From Salvia splendens (Eukaryota > Streptophyta > Magnoliopsida > Lamiales > Lamiaceae), in assembly GCF_004379255.2 (NCBI RefSeq), contig NC_056045.1:5304560-5368559 (forward strand): DNA of 64,000 bases. Direction: 5' to 3'. The position numbers were made by a program, and so were the translations under genes. Each line of letters begins with the position of its first letter. Within the stretch, counting starts at the first letter, position 1. Positions 20,301 through 31,339 of the stretch are shown here, piece after piece. The notes under the pieces were generated by a model. The model worked only from the letters and a program-made list of their open reading frames with translations, ran no database searches and was not told the DNA's origin.

Positions 20301-22596
20301 ATGAATTACTTCCCGGAAGAAGTACTGGAGCACGTGTTCGATTTCCTGACGTCGCACCGTGACCGGAATGCGGTGTCGCTGGTGTGCAAATCGTGGTACA
20401 GCGTGGAGAAATTCAGCCGTAAGAAGGTGTTCATCGGCAACTGCTACGCAGTGAATCCGGAGCGGTTGATTGCTAGGTTCCCGCGGCTCCGATCGCTGAT
20501 CCTGAAGGGGAAGCCTCATTTCGCGGATTTCAACCTGGTGCCTCATGATTGGGGCGGCCACGTGTACCCATGGATCGAGGCGATGGCGAAGAGCAGAATC
20601 AATCTGGAGGAGCTGAGATTGAAGAGGATGGTGGTCTCGGATGAGAGCCTCAAGCTGCTTGCGAAATCTTTTCCAAATTTCAAGTCTTTGGTTTTGGTCA
20701 GCTGTGAAGGGTTCACTACCAATGGCCTTGCTGCCATTGCATCTAACTGCAAGTATGTTTTGTGAATTCGATTAACTTCTTCCGTTTTAGGTGATTAATT
20801 CCTTTTTAGAAATTTGATATATTTGGATTTGGTTTGATGAATTCAATCAAATTCGTCCCTTTTTTTTTGCTTTGGAGTAGTTTTCTTGCTGTTTTTCCAC
20901 GCTGAATTTGTAGTTTATCTGTTATTTTGTTGGTGATTTTGGTGTGGAATATAAATCTGGTCGGTTTTGTGATCTTGACTTTGTTGTGGAATAGTATAAA
21001 CTAGTGCTACCATTTACTTTGATGGCTTGATTAGCTTTGAAATTGTATAATCCTCAAGCATATGTTTTACCATAGAATATTTGTGGAGTCGTGCCTAGAG
21101 GATGAAGTAGCTTTTGTAAAACTGTACCTTCCTGCACTAGGTTTCGTGGTTGCTTTCGATTGCTTATAAATCAAGTAGTTCCTATGTTAGTCAGAGTTAA
21201 ATGCTTCTTGGTTTTTGATGACTGGACCTTGCACGGCAGGTTTCTTAGGGAGCTTGACCTGCAGGAAAATGAAGTTGATGATCGCAAGGGCCACTGGCTC
21301 AGCTGTTTTCCCGAGAGCTGTACCTCTCTGGTCTCTTTAAATTTTGCATGCCTCAAAGGAGAGGTTAATGCTGCTGCTCTTGAAAGACTGGTTGCAAGAT
21401 GCCGTAACCTTAGGAGTTTAAGACTCAACCACGCATTGCCTCTGGAGGTACTTCAGAAGATTTTAGTGCAAGCCCCGCAGTTGAATGATTTGGGTACTGG
21501 TTCCTTCACACATGATCCGAACTCGGAGACGTTCATCAAACTGAAAAATGCTGTGAAGAATTGTCATTCGATTAGAAGCTTGTCAGGGTTTTTGGATGTG
21601 AATGGACGCTGTTTGCCCGCTGTCTACCCAATCTGCGCCAATTTGACAGCGTTGAACTTGAGTTACGCGCCTGGGATCTTCAGTAATGAACTTACAAAGC
21701 TAATTCGTCATTGCAAGAAAATAGAGCGGCTCTGGGTTTGTTTTTCTTCTGTTAAGTTTGTTTCTTTGTAGCTACTCGTTTCGCTTTCCTAAGATTGGAC
21801 TTTGATTATGCAGATATTAGATACCATTGGAGATAAAGGACTTGGTGTCGTGGCTAACACATGCAAGGAACTACAGGAGTTGAGAGTCTTTCCGTCTGAC
21901 CTTTATGGCGTGGGAAATGCAGCTGTAACCGAAGAAGGGCTGGTTGCTATATCAGCTGGATGCCCGAAGCTGAACTCAATCTTGTACTTCTGTCAGCAGA
22001 TGACTAATGCTGCCCTCATCACAGTGGCCAAAAACTGCCCCAACTTCATCCGTTTCCGGCTGTGCACCCTTAACCCGATTGTACCAGATGCAGCAACCAA
22101 CCAACCCCTCGATGAAGGTTTTGGGGCAATTGTCCAGTCATGCAAGGGCCTGACGAGGCTATCAGTCTCGGGTCAACTGACAGATCAGGTCTTCCTTTAC
22201 ATAGGAATGTACGCCGAGCAGCTTGAAATGCTCTCAATTGCGTTTGCTGGGGACAGCGACAAAGGGATGCTCTACGTCCTCAACGGGTGCAAGAAACTGA
22301 AGAAGCTGGAGATCAGAGACAGCCCGTTTGGTAACATGGCACTTCTATCGGACATGGGGAAGTACGAAACAATGCGATCCCTTTGGATGTCCTCATGTCA
22401 AGTGACCCTCGGAGCCTGCAAGACTCTGGCGGAGAAGATGCCACGGCTCAATGTTGAGATAATCAGTGAGAATGAGGGTGGTGCAGGTGAAGTTGAGGCC
22501 AGACTTGATGATAGGGATAGAGTGGAGAAGATGTACTTGTACCGGACTCTTGTCGGGCCTCGGACAGATGCCCCGGATTTTGTAAGGACGCTGTAG
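20301..22596 (+). CDS. AFB2: Auxin receptor F-box protein of the TIR1/AFB family (AFB2/AFB3 type)
   Basis: The substrate-recognition subunit of an SCF ubiquitin ligase. It binds auxin together with Aux/IAA repressors and drives their degradation in the nucleus. Exons are 20301-20752, 21240-21735 and 21814-22596; phases agree and give 576 residues (family about 575). The F-box is at residues 2-45 ([20 protein letters not shown]), followed by leucine-rich repeats. Family positions implicated in inositol-hexakisphosphate and auxin binding are recognisable in [17 protein letters not shown] and LSVSGQLTD. The start was chosen to match AFB2 (MNYFP). An in-frame ATG at 20280 would add seven residues. 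The gene carries a miR393 site in exon 3. The closest match is AFB2/AFB3 and not TIR1, so the symbol is a clade assignment and not proven orthology. Confidence 0.95.
22367..22387 (+). promoter_or_regulatory. miR393 target site in the AFB coding sequence
   Basis: The stretch containing CAATGCGATCCCTTTGGA is nearly fully complementary to plant miR393, whose 5' end is UCCAAAGGGAUCGCAUUG. It encodes the conserved ETMRSLWM segment in exon 3, where TIR1, AFB2 and AFB3 carry the site. Cleavage and secondary siRNA production are expected from the family. Confidence 0.9.
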
Positions 22597-23645
22597 ATGC
22601 GGTGGCCGGAGCTGTTCCTGCTATGTATTATTAGCTTTAGGTTCTTAATTTAGACACTACCTACTATTTATGCATTTTCTAGTTCCACTGATGGCTTATT
22701 GTTGTATATGGTGGGGGATTATTCATTTGACTTCAAACTCTGTATCATGCTTTTGTTTATATCAACTTCTCACCTCAAATGTTGCCTCTCTTTCTCAGTC
22801 TTTTTTCTTGAACAATGATATGTGTTGGTGTCAAATTCTATGCTAGACAATAGAATAAGCATTATATCTTATGCCTGCAATGGCAGTTTTAAGCACATAG
22901 AAAATTTAGTACCTGCTGTTTGAATTTTACAATTATGATTTGGATATACAATGAATTAAGATAAGAAGCTAGAAATTTATTAAGATCATTTCAAAGAATA
23001 AAGAGTTTTAGTCAATAGCGCTTAACACCGCAATCAAACTTATAACTCGATAATTTGCTAGATTTAATGTCATGTTTTCAGCAACTAGGTTATATTTTAA
23101 AATTTAAAGGCCAAAACGGAAGACTGCATGGTGTCTTAGCTATTTTGTTGATTAATACTAACTTTATTGTCATTGAAGTCTCAAATCGTGAAACATACCT
23201 TAATATACATATAGGAGTATATTTTTTACCATACCATTCATGAATAATTTTCAATAAGTACTACTAATAAAGTAATACTCCATCACTATCATAATTCATA
23301 AGTAGTAGAGCGATGGATGCCTCGATCAATTACAACATACAACTCGCATCAATTCAAGACACGAAAGTATATGAACAAATTCTGCAAATTTCCGGAAGAT
23401 GCATTTCACCACTGATAACTTTGAGAACTCTCCACAAGAGCAAAATATCAAAGATAAAAGGGTTTTTATAGATAGCTAAATATGAAGAGAGGCCGATGTA
23501 CTACCAAGCTATCTCAGTGTCTAATGTCTATTGCTACAAGTGTGAAATTGTAATAACAAAACAGAACCCGAAAACCAGCAAAACCTGTTACAGTGTAGAG
23601 AGTGATAAGGTTGTAACATGTAGGAATCTCACATCATTTTGTTAG
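22597..23645. other. Convergent intergenic region with two 3' UTRs
   Basis: This separates the stop codons of the AFB gene (+) and TRAP-beta (-). It must hold both 3' UTRs. The middle is AT-rich with no further gene seen. Confidence 0.6.
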
Positions 23646-25516
23646 TTAGCGCTTCTTCTTGCTTCCCTTAGCACCACTGGATGGACTCCCCACCAGGTAC
23701 ACGAACAGCACAACAATCGATATAACCGAAACAAGAGATCCGTATTTTTGTAGCAGCTTCTGCAAAGAGGATAAAAATAGTAAATACAAGGGAAAGAAAT
23801 TGTAGTAGTTCATACTTGATTATTATTGTGTAGATTTGTTGCTTTGGTACAAGATTTCTGTATTAATGGGAAAAAGTTAAGAGCGTTTCATATTATTGCT
23901 AGTAGTATGGCGTAGCTCATATAATGTTTGCTCTACTGACAACATCATGTATTCATAATCCAGAAAATTGTTCATATATTAAGAAATAACAAAGGAAGCA
24001 TATTTCTTAATTCTAAGTTATGGAGAACCATAAGATTTGATGTAGCTGATTACTTGACCATAAAATGCACACATAGATAAAACGATGCAACAACCTCAGA
24101 TGTCAGAATCAAGGATAAACGATCCAAATAAAAAGAATCAATCAAGGGGTAAAGTTTGACGCACCTTTGCCTAAATTATTCCAGGTCCCGCCATAAAACA
24201 ATTCCATTCCAAAAGATCACAAAAAGACAGCATTAGTTAGTAAAAAGGAGAAGCGAAATTATCGAGCTAATTTCCTTTGCAACTTACCCAGTCAAGCTTC
24301 TTCACCGGGGGCCTATCAGCTAGGATTTCAAGTGGTAGGATTGGAGTTGAGAATGCCTCCTGAAAGGACACAGTTCAGAAATAACACATACATTACTTTC
24401 CAAATTCGATGTTAGGATAACATGCATAATTTTCTAAAAATGACAGACCTGTAAGGTGGATTTTGTAGGAATACGATATGTTACCACTGCGGGTGGGCTA
24501 TAAAACACAGTTTTTGTTTTTGCCTCCAACTCAAAGGAATGTGATAGAACTACCCCACTGAACATAAACAGCAATAGTGAGTTAATGAAATAAAGAGACT
24601 AAGTGCAGGTATAGATTAATCAAAGGAATACCGTTTTAACTCAATAACTTACGCATCAAGCCTTTCCCATGAGACTGAAGTGTTGCCAGCAACAATGCCA
24701 AATACATCACTAGACCAGTTATCATCAATAAGTGTAACGTCATAAGCAGTCCTAAACATACAGAAGAGTATTGCGTTAGAACATCATTGTAGGATACGTC
24801 TAAATAGCACAATAGGAATCAAGAAGGAGGTTTATTTCATTTGAGAATGAACACAGGAAGGATACTGTGACATCTTCATTGCCGATCATCAACTGCCTAT
24901 ACTAACAAGTAACAATGCAAGTATTTAAAGTCAAACTCTCATTTTTGAGTTTCAAATGAATCTGGAAACATCAAGATCAAGCAAATTGGTAATTGCAGAT
25001 GGAAGACTCTTTATACTGGATTAAGATTTAAGAGATTGCACTAGCACACCAATCATATTCAAAGGGAGCTGCATGTATTGCCATTTGCCGGTAAAGGAAA
25101 GCACACCCCAATTTCTCAGTATCTAACAAAATCCAGGAACAAAAATTAACATCCGAGTTATTAATAAAACCCCCTCAAAAACCACTGATTACAAGGGTTT
25201 CAATAAATATCAGAAATCACATAAATCAATGGAATTACTATGCATGTGAGCTGAATTACAGCAATCTAACAAATTGCCATCAAAAGAATCGCAGAAAACA
25301 CAGATCTGAAAGGAAAAAGAGGATTTTAACATACGCGGATCCTTGATTGTAAATATCGATGGAAACGGAGACGCGTTCGGAGCCGGATTTGAGCCTAGTG
25401 AGAGAGGCCTTCTTATGGGCGACGATGAATGGAGCTTGGGAGTTGGCGATGGTCGATGCGGCCAGTAACAGAGCGGCGAGAATGAAGATCGGGATGGCGA
25501 AATTCGAATTCGCCAT
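23646..25516 (-). CDS. Translocon-associated protein subunit beta (TRAP-beta)
   Basis: A subunit of the ER translocon-associated (TRAP/SSR) complex that sits beside Sec61 and assists protein translocation. Minus-strand exons are 25335-25516, 24653-24751, 24449-24557, 24288-24359 and 23646-23759, giving 191 residues with consistent phases. A signal peptide covers about residues 1-27 (FAIPIFILAALLLAAS), then a luminal beta-rich domain (APFIVAHKKASLTRLKSGSE, then IYNQGSA and DVTLIDDNW). A single membrane segment near the C-terminus (SLVSVISIVVLFVYLV) leads to a short basic cytosolic tail ending GSKKKR. Length and layout match plant TRAP-beta. The exon 1/2 join adds the residues between GSA and YDV, and an alternative acceptor one codon away cannot be excluded. 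Confidence 0.92.
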
Positions 25517-26010
25517 TACTGCTTTGAAGGAGTGGAGCTCAAGGGCAGAAGAGATGTGTGAAGAGTTGACGAGTTAAAAAATAGGGCTAAAATTTCCGAT
25601 CAATATTCACTTCCAAACCAAACGTGTCCTACAGGAGAACTAACAAATTGGATTTAAATTTTTAATGTTTCTTAAATAAATGGGCTTGTTGCAATTGGGC
25701 CTTCATTGTACTAATTGGATTTAAATTTTCATTGTTGCTTTTTTTTATTTAGTTTAGCCTTCTTTATTCTAATAGCCCTTCATGAAGAAAAGCCAGCAGT
25801 GACATCTTCGTTGTCATCAACTCATCATCACATGTAATGAAGACAAAATTATTGAGGTTAAAGAAGTAGTATGATTGTATGAACATGACTTTCTGAAAGT
25901 AGAAAATTGAATTCCACATAGGGTTGTCTGAGCTCTCTCTATAATCTTATAATTTTTTCAAAATTTTAATCATTTCTCAAAACTAATAAAATTTTCCAGC
26001 TTGATTTGTA
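25517..26010. other. 5' flank of the TRAP-beta gene
   Basis: Promoter side of the minus-strand TRAP-beta gene. AT-rich, with no other gene or clear TATA box seen. Confidence 0.5.
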
Positions 26011-26015
26011 GTTTG

Positions 26016-26156
26016 TGATAGAAATCTACGTGTTTCACCCTAACACTAATTGGTGGTAGGAGGAGAGGCCCATGAGACTTATATAGTAGATTAAGCTCTT
26101 TGTGTACACTGATGTGAGATATTATTATATTCATTTTTATGTTTCAATTGCCAACA
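26016..26156 (-). repeat. TRIM 3' LTR (minus-strand sense)
   Basis: 141 bp with TG...CA termini on the plus strand. Same length as the partner LTR at 26332-26472, with scattered substitutions. Confidence 0.9.
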
Positions 26157-26331
26157 CTCCCTCAAACCCTTCAAGGTGAATCTTGGAGGGGTTGGACTTT
26201 TTTATGATCAATTAGACAATAGACCCAATTTTTTTTTCGATCGGCTTGGACCACTGGTCCAAATTTTCAGCCCAGTTATACTGTTGTGTCAGTTAAATAT
26301 GACCCACAGTCGGCGACCCGCTCTGATACCA

Positions 26332-26472
26332 TGATAGAAATCCATGGGTTCCATCCTCAAACCAAGTGGTGATAGAAGGAGAGATCCATGAGACTTATAT
26401 AATGAATTAAACTCTTGGTGTACACCGATGTAGGATATTATTATATTCATTTTTATGTTTCAATTGCCAACC
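26332..26472 (-). repeat. TRIM 5' LTR (minus-strand sense)
   Basis: 141 bp and adjacent to the primer-binding site. Its outermost base has changed from A to C relative to the partner. Confidence 0.9.
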
Positions 26473-26477
26473 GTTTG

Positions 26478-27143
26478 TATTCTTTTAGTGTTTGTATGGC
26501 TTCTTTCATTTGAAAAAAATTATTAGGAATAAATCACTTTTAAAGATTTTACATTTTATACAATATGATTAGATACTCAATGTGTCTGCATTCAAAGCAC
26601 CACTTTGATTGATTGCCTCAGTTGCCCGGTTACATCGATGAAATTTCTTGGCAATTTTCTCGATGGTTTGAATACAAGGTTGTATAGATCTTTGTGTGCG
26701 TTCTGGTCAAGTCGGATCTATATATGCATCCTTTACATGCTTTCAGAATTGATGTGATAATAGGCATGTCCCGATAATTGAGTCTTGTGAAATTTGTATA
26801 TAAATACGATGGATTGATACATATTGATATATTCACTTTACTGCAACAAAAAGAAGCTAAAGACATTTTTAATGCTATTAAGAACACTAATATGTATTTT
26901 TAACTATACTACTAACATTTCATAAAATGTCCTTATTGTTAGTGTCCCAATAAAAATTAGGGATTACAAATAAAAGCGTCATAAAAAAGTAAAAGATTAA
27001 GATGGTTTATCCCCAACTTAGGGATACTACTTTATTTTGCATCCTAAATTGTGTTTTTAAAAAAAAATTCAAACACTAATTGCGTCTCAATTTTTGTATC
27101 ATTATTAAGTTTTTTTAGACGAGCTAGCTTAATGATAATAATA
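26478..27143. other. Intergenic, no gene seen
   Basis: AT-rich. Short minus-strand ORFs here lack any domain or coding bias. Confidence 0.55.
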
Positions 27144-27145
27144 TA

Positions 27146-27392
27146 CTCCCTCCGTCCCACATTTTTAGTCCACTTTGTGTATGGAGTTTTAAGAAATGTA
27201 AAGAAAAATGAGTTGAAAAAGTTAATAAAAATGAGTTCCATTTTTATATATTAATTTTATAATAAAATATGAGTAAATGAATTAGTGGAATGTGATGCCT
27301 ATTAAACATTCATGGTAAAAAATGAAATGAGACAATAAATGAGCGACGAACGAAAATTACAAAAGTGGACAAAAATTGGGGAACGGAATGAG
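27146..27392. mobile_element. Stowaway MITE
   Basis: The left end CTCCCTCCGTCCCACATTTT and the reverse complement of the right end CTCATTCCGTTCCCCAATTT are imperfect inverted repeats that continue through GTCCACTTT. TA flanks both ends (27144-27145 and 27393-27394). This is the Tc1/Mariner-derived Stowaway signature. 247 bp, non-coding. Confidence 0.9.
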
Positions 27393-27394
27393 TA

Positions 27395-28020
27395 TAATTA
27401 CTTCACTGATACACCTAAGAATAATTGCACTGATACGTGTACACATAATATGGATAACATAGAGACATTATAAGTTGATCGTAAAGTAATGTACTGATAT
27501 TTCCGATTACGTGCATTGATATTTATGATTCATCAGACTACCATTCGTCCCCAGTTCGATCAGCTCTTTTCTTTTAGATCATATTGGTCGAACCACATAA
27601 ATCGTTCGTGTGTTCTTGCGTTGGCACTACCATTCATCGTCTGTTATAATAGATATCTACAACATTGTCGGATACATAGGAAAATAAAGAAAGGAGGCAA
27701 ACACGACATGGAATTCGTGATTGAAAACACTAGCTTCGTTCCCACTTAAAGTGGAGCATTTTATGTTCGGAACGAGATTTTTTGCAAGTTAAGTAGAGAG
27801 AAAATAAAGCAGAAGAGAAAAATAAAGTAACGATATTTTCATTTCGGGACCATATGGAGTATAAGTTTTTGTCCTGGTTTTCTCACCAACATCTAACATT
27901 TAAAGTTAGGGACTACTACTTCAATGAGATTTGTGACCACACAAGAAAGAAACTCCCCTGCATAACATTCAATAGCTTCTGTAAATGGAAAGTTGATACT
28001 ATACAATATTGAGTATTGAA
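27395..28020. other. Intergenic spacer downstream of the miR169 cluster
   Basis: AT-rich. A purine-rich TTCCCACTTAAAGTGG to GGACCATATGGAGTA stretch near 27738-27860 resembles a worn Stowaway-like repeat. No gene is seen. Confidence 0.5.
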
Positions 28021-28022
28021 GA

Positions 28023-28190
28023 GAAGGCCTAACATGAAGGAGAAGAGGCTGTCAAGTTAGCCAAAGGAGACTGCCCAAAACCACCAAATTAATTCCAATT
28101 GGATTTAATCAATCAATGGAGCAGGCAAGTCATCCTTGGCTACCAAACACCATTCTTACCATCATGCAAGGCCTCTCTTCCTCTCTCTTT
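28023..28190 (-). ncRNA. MIR169: MIR169 precursor, copy 4 of the cluster (last transcribed)
   Basis: On the minus strand the mature miR169 lies at 28122-28142 (starts TAGCCAAGGATGACTTGCC) on the 5' arm. A star-like segment GGGCAGTCTCCTTTGGCTAA lies at 28056-28076 on the 3' arm. The base of the stem is extended by AAGGCCT...CATGA on one side and TCATG...AGGCCT on the other. miR169 guides cleavage of NF-YA transcription-factor mRNAs. Limits are approximate, set by visible pairing. Confidence 0.88.
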
Positions 28191-28228
28191 CTCTCTCTCT
28201 CTCTAGGTGAAGAAGCTGCATTCATGGG

Positions 28229-28400
28229 AAATGGAGGCCTAACATGAATGAGAAGAGTAAGTAAGATTAGCCAAGGAGACTGCCTAAATACAACACAATA
28301 AAAAATCCAACCAACATCATTCTTGATGAGTTTGGCACAGGCAAGTCATCCTTGGCTATCAAACTTCAACTCTTATCCTCATGCTAGAAACTCATTTCCT
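28229..28400 (-). ncRNA. MIR169: MIR169 precursor, copy 3 of the cluster
   Basis: Mature miR169 is at 28338-28358, identical in all 21 bases to the other copies. The star-like arm TAGGCAGTCTCCTTGGCTAA is near 28265-28286. GGAGGCCTAACATGAATGAG at the base matches the flank of the neighbouring copies, showing tandem duplication of the whole hairpin. Confidence 0.88.
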
Positions 28401-28454
28401 TATATATCAAGACTCTCTCTCTATCCTTCTAGGTGAATCTGCATTGATTGGAAA

Positions 28455-28612
28455 TGAAGGCCTTGTATGAATGAGAAGAGCAAGTGAGACTAGCCAAAGA
28501 GACTGCCCAAATCTCCAACAACATCAAAAATTTTAATTTTTGACGAGTTTGGCACAGGCAAGTCATCCTTGGCTATCAAACTTGACTCTTATCATCATGC
28601 AAGAATCTCTTT
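28455..28612 (-). ncRNA. MIR169: MIR169 precursor, copy 2 of the cluster
   Basis: Mature miR169 is at 28555-28575 on the 5' arm. The star-like arm near 28488-28509 (GGGCAGTCTCTTTGGCTAG on the minus strand) has its own substitutions, so the mature sequence is conserved while the star has drifted. Confidence 0.88.
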
Positions 28613-28657
28613 CCTCAAATAGTCCTCCTCTCTCTATTGCATTGATGGAAAAGGAGG

Positions 28658-28806
28658 CCTAGCATGAATGAGAAGAGCAAGTGAGATTAGCCAAGGAGAC
28701 TGCCTAAATCACAAACCATCAAGAATCAATGAAACTTGATATTTGATGAGTTTGGAACAGGCAAGTCATCCTTGGCTATACATTTGAACTCTTGCCCTCA
28801 TGCAAG
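28658..28806 (-). ncRNA. MIR169: MIR169 precursor, copy 1 of the cluster (first transcribed)
   Basis: Mature miR169 is at 28758-28778 and the star-like arm at 28685-28706. It is nearest the TATA box at 28891-28900, so it would be first in a shared primary transcript running toward lower coordinates. Confidence 0.88.
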
Positions 28807-28890
28807 AACATCCTTTCCTCAAATAGTAAGATATACACACACTCCATTAGTATTCTCGGTTATGATCATTACACTGCGGCTTGAGCATTG

Positions 28891-28900
28891 CTATTTATAG
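28891..28900 (-). promoter_or_regulatory. Candidate TATA box for the miR169 primary transcript
   Basis: CTATAAATAG on the minus strand, about 90 bp upstream of the first hairpin. It is the only good TATA element directly upstream of the cluster, so a single polycistronic primary transcript is plausible. Confidence 0.55.
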
Positions 28901-30151
28901 CTGCTGGGTGACAGACATGATTGAAATACTTTTTCTTTTTTGGGCAAATTTATTCTATTTTTGTCCATTCCTTTCTGCAACATTATCTCACTGCCCATAA
29001 AAAGAATATGTTCTGCATGGCCCCAATGCACACCACTTATCTCTTTTCTGCACCATGCATGTATATGATCACCTATAATTATTGCTCATCAATTTATTTA
29101 TTTTAAAGAAAACAAATGGATATCATGAAGAACTTAACTATGTATGCTATATGTGTATTATGCATATCAATCATAATTAGTAAGACCTTCAAAATTAATT
29201 ATGTTTAAGGATATATAGTAAATGTGCATGAATACACACAACATGGGCTTGGATGAGAAATTGATTAAAAGAATTATAATATTAATTTTTGTCTTCATTT
29301 TGTAGTACAAATTAATAAGTAGTACTACCGTTTAGAGTGCATGTGCATGAATGCCTACAACATTGTTTGGATGTGGGGGCCTATAAGTGAGAGGCGACTT
29401 GTAGATAATTTTGAAGTTACCTAAAAATAATTATTAACTTCTTTTCCTTATTTTGTAGAACAAATTAATATCTATGTACTAAATGTGCATGCCCACAACA
29501 TTGATTGGATGTGGTGGCCTATAGGTTAATAGGACATCAAACTAAAATTGAAATACAAATTTGGTATCTAATAAATGCATGATACCGTGGCAAAAGAAAT
29601 GGGCAGAAAACCTTCGGTAGGAATACATCATTTCTATTTATTCTCATTTATCTCTGTTAACACGTGTTTTAAATTAAAAATATTAGACCTTATTTATGGA
29701 TAATTTTCTATAATCTTCAAAATATTTCTTTATAGAGATGTTATATGGTTCAAATAATCAAATGTTAAATGTAACTTTAGATGATTTAATATATAAGTTC
29801 GAACTTGAAAAACTAAAACTAAATTTTTTTACGGAACACTAGGTTTTTTTGTTATTTAAAACAATAATGTATAAGTATGAACGTAAAAATTATAAAAAAT
29901 AAAAACAAATGAATTAGACGACTAAGTTTGTATATTCCCTAGAGTTAAATTAAATGAAGAAATAAATTTATTATTTTAAGCATCAAATTATACATAAGAC
30001 ATTGTTCCAATGCGCAAACATAAATTGACTTTTAGCATAAATAAGGCTATTAATTAAGAGTGAGAAATGATATGATACGAGAAAAATAAAAAATGGTCAA
30101 ATTTGCTCTTGTTATGAAAAGAGTAAAATGAAAAATTAGTAAATAATTACA
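28901..30151. other. Region upstream of the miR169 cluster, with worn direct repeats
   Basis: AT-rich, with no protein gene. Three diverged direct repeats sharing TGTGCATG, CACAACAT or CTACAACATTG, and TTGGATG followed by GGCCTATA occur near 29222, 29340 and 29480 (period 100-150 bp). The two downstream copies also share TTTTGTAG.ACAAATTAATA. This is the likely distal promoter of the miR169 cluster. Confidence 0.5.
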
Positions 30152-30159
30152 GGGGAAGG

Positions 30160-31331
30160 CAGCGGCGGATTCAGGTGGGGTCGAGAGGAGATGGTCGACC
30201 CCACCACCGGCTAACTATAAGGCATGGGGAACTCCATAGTTCCAGCCTCTGAAGTCGCCGCCAACCCCACGCGGTGCGCCTGAGCGGGAAAGAGAGTAGT
30301 CACGATTCTTGGTAGTCATATGTGTGTGAGACCGAGAAATTTATAGACAAGGGAGTTGTTTGAATATTTGAGAAGAAGAATTTTAAAAATTGAGTTTCAG
30401 AGAGTGAAAATGGAGTTACACAGGTGATGAGAGGAGAGAAGAAGAAGATGAAAATGAAAAATTCTCACTGCGAGACCTAACTTTTGATTTGTTAATAGTA
30501 TAACAATTTTATCTCTTTTGTTAAATACTCCTACGTATTAAAAACTACAAAATTAATAGTTTTAATTTTTCAAAAATTCACTCAAATTAACTTTTTTATA
30601 AGTAATTAATTAACTGTGATGGACACTAGTATCATAAAATTTTAATTAGTTATGAAAGGGATCATATTATTTTTGTCTAATTTAAACAAGAGTAAATGTC
30701 AGTTTTGGTCCTCAACATATGACCAAAATAAGAATTTGGTCTAAAACATTTACTTTTTGAAAAATAGGTCCATAATAAATGAAATTATTGTCGAAGTGGT
30801 CATTTTTTTACGGTTCCGTCAAAAAACTAATGGTCAACCACATTGCAATTTGTGTTGACCGTTAGTTTTTTGACGGAATCGTCAAAATAAAGACTACTTT
30901 GTCGACATTTTCATTTGTTATGGACCTGTTTTTCAAAAAATGAATGTTTTGGACCAAATTCGTATTTTTGCCATATGTTTAGCACCAAAATTAACCTTTA
31001 CACTTTCAACAATATATGTGTGTATCTTAGTACTTTTTTTTAGAGTTTATGATTTTATATTAACAATGAAGTAAAAACAGGATACAATGTTATTTAAGGT
31101 GAGTTGTGATTTCTATGCCATGTATTTCGACAAAGTATTAAGCATGAAAAGAACAGTTTAGACGTTGATAATATTTGCATATCTAGTTACTTTAGAGTAG
31201 GATTTATGAAGATGACACAAGAGGAGGAAGTAACGAAAGGATGCCATTGCTTAGCTATGTGCTGTTCCAATAATAAAAATATTCTTTACTATATCCGACC
31301 CCACGAATTTTATTTTCTGGATCCGCCATTG
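30160..31331. mobile_element. hAT-type element, non-autonomous (CAGCGGCGGATTCAG family)
   Basis: The left end is CAGCGGCGGATTCAGG and the reverse complement of the right end is CAATGGCGGATCCAG. A perfect 8-bp duplication GGGGAAGG flanks it (30152-30159 and 31332-31339). This terminus is characteristic of plant hAT elements. No transposase domain was found in its 1172 bp, and it contains a nested foldback element (30692-31001). Confidence 0.9.
30692..31001. mobile_element. Foldback MITE nested in the hAT element
   Basis: Nearly the whole 310 bp is one inverted repeat: GTAAATGTCAGTTTTGGTCC at the left against GTAAAGGTTAATTTTGGTGC at the right. Pairing continues through CATATG, TTTGGTC.AAAACATT and ACGG.TCCGTCAAAAAACTAA near the centre. 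It is similar in style to the ends of the Mutator-like element at 7656-10445. I could not identify a target duplication, so the superfamily is uncertain. Confidence 0.75.
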
Positions 31332-31339
31332 GGGGAAGG

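Larger units (their letters stand above)
26016..26472 (-). mobile_element. Complete TRIM (miniature LTR retrotransposon)
   Basis: Two 141-bp direct repeats (26016-26156 and 26332-26472) begin TGATAGAAATC and end GCCAAC plus A or C, bounded by an identical 5-bp duplication GTTTG (26011-26015 and 26473-26477). On the minus strand the upstream LTR is followed directly by a primer-binding site TGGTATCAGAGC (26320-26331). The downstream LTR is preceded by a polypurine tract GGGTTTGAGGGAG. The interior of about 175 bp encodes nothing. These are all the signatures of a terminal-repeat retrotransposon in miniature, 457 bp long, mobilised by proteins from other elements. Confidence 0.92.

Noticed and set aside
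28055..28780. Regularly spaced identical 21-bp repeats (about 205-220 bp apart) reminiscent of an array
   Set aside because: Not CRISPR. This is a plant nuclear locus, and each repeat pairs with a nearby star segment to form a miR169 hairpin.
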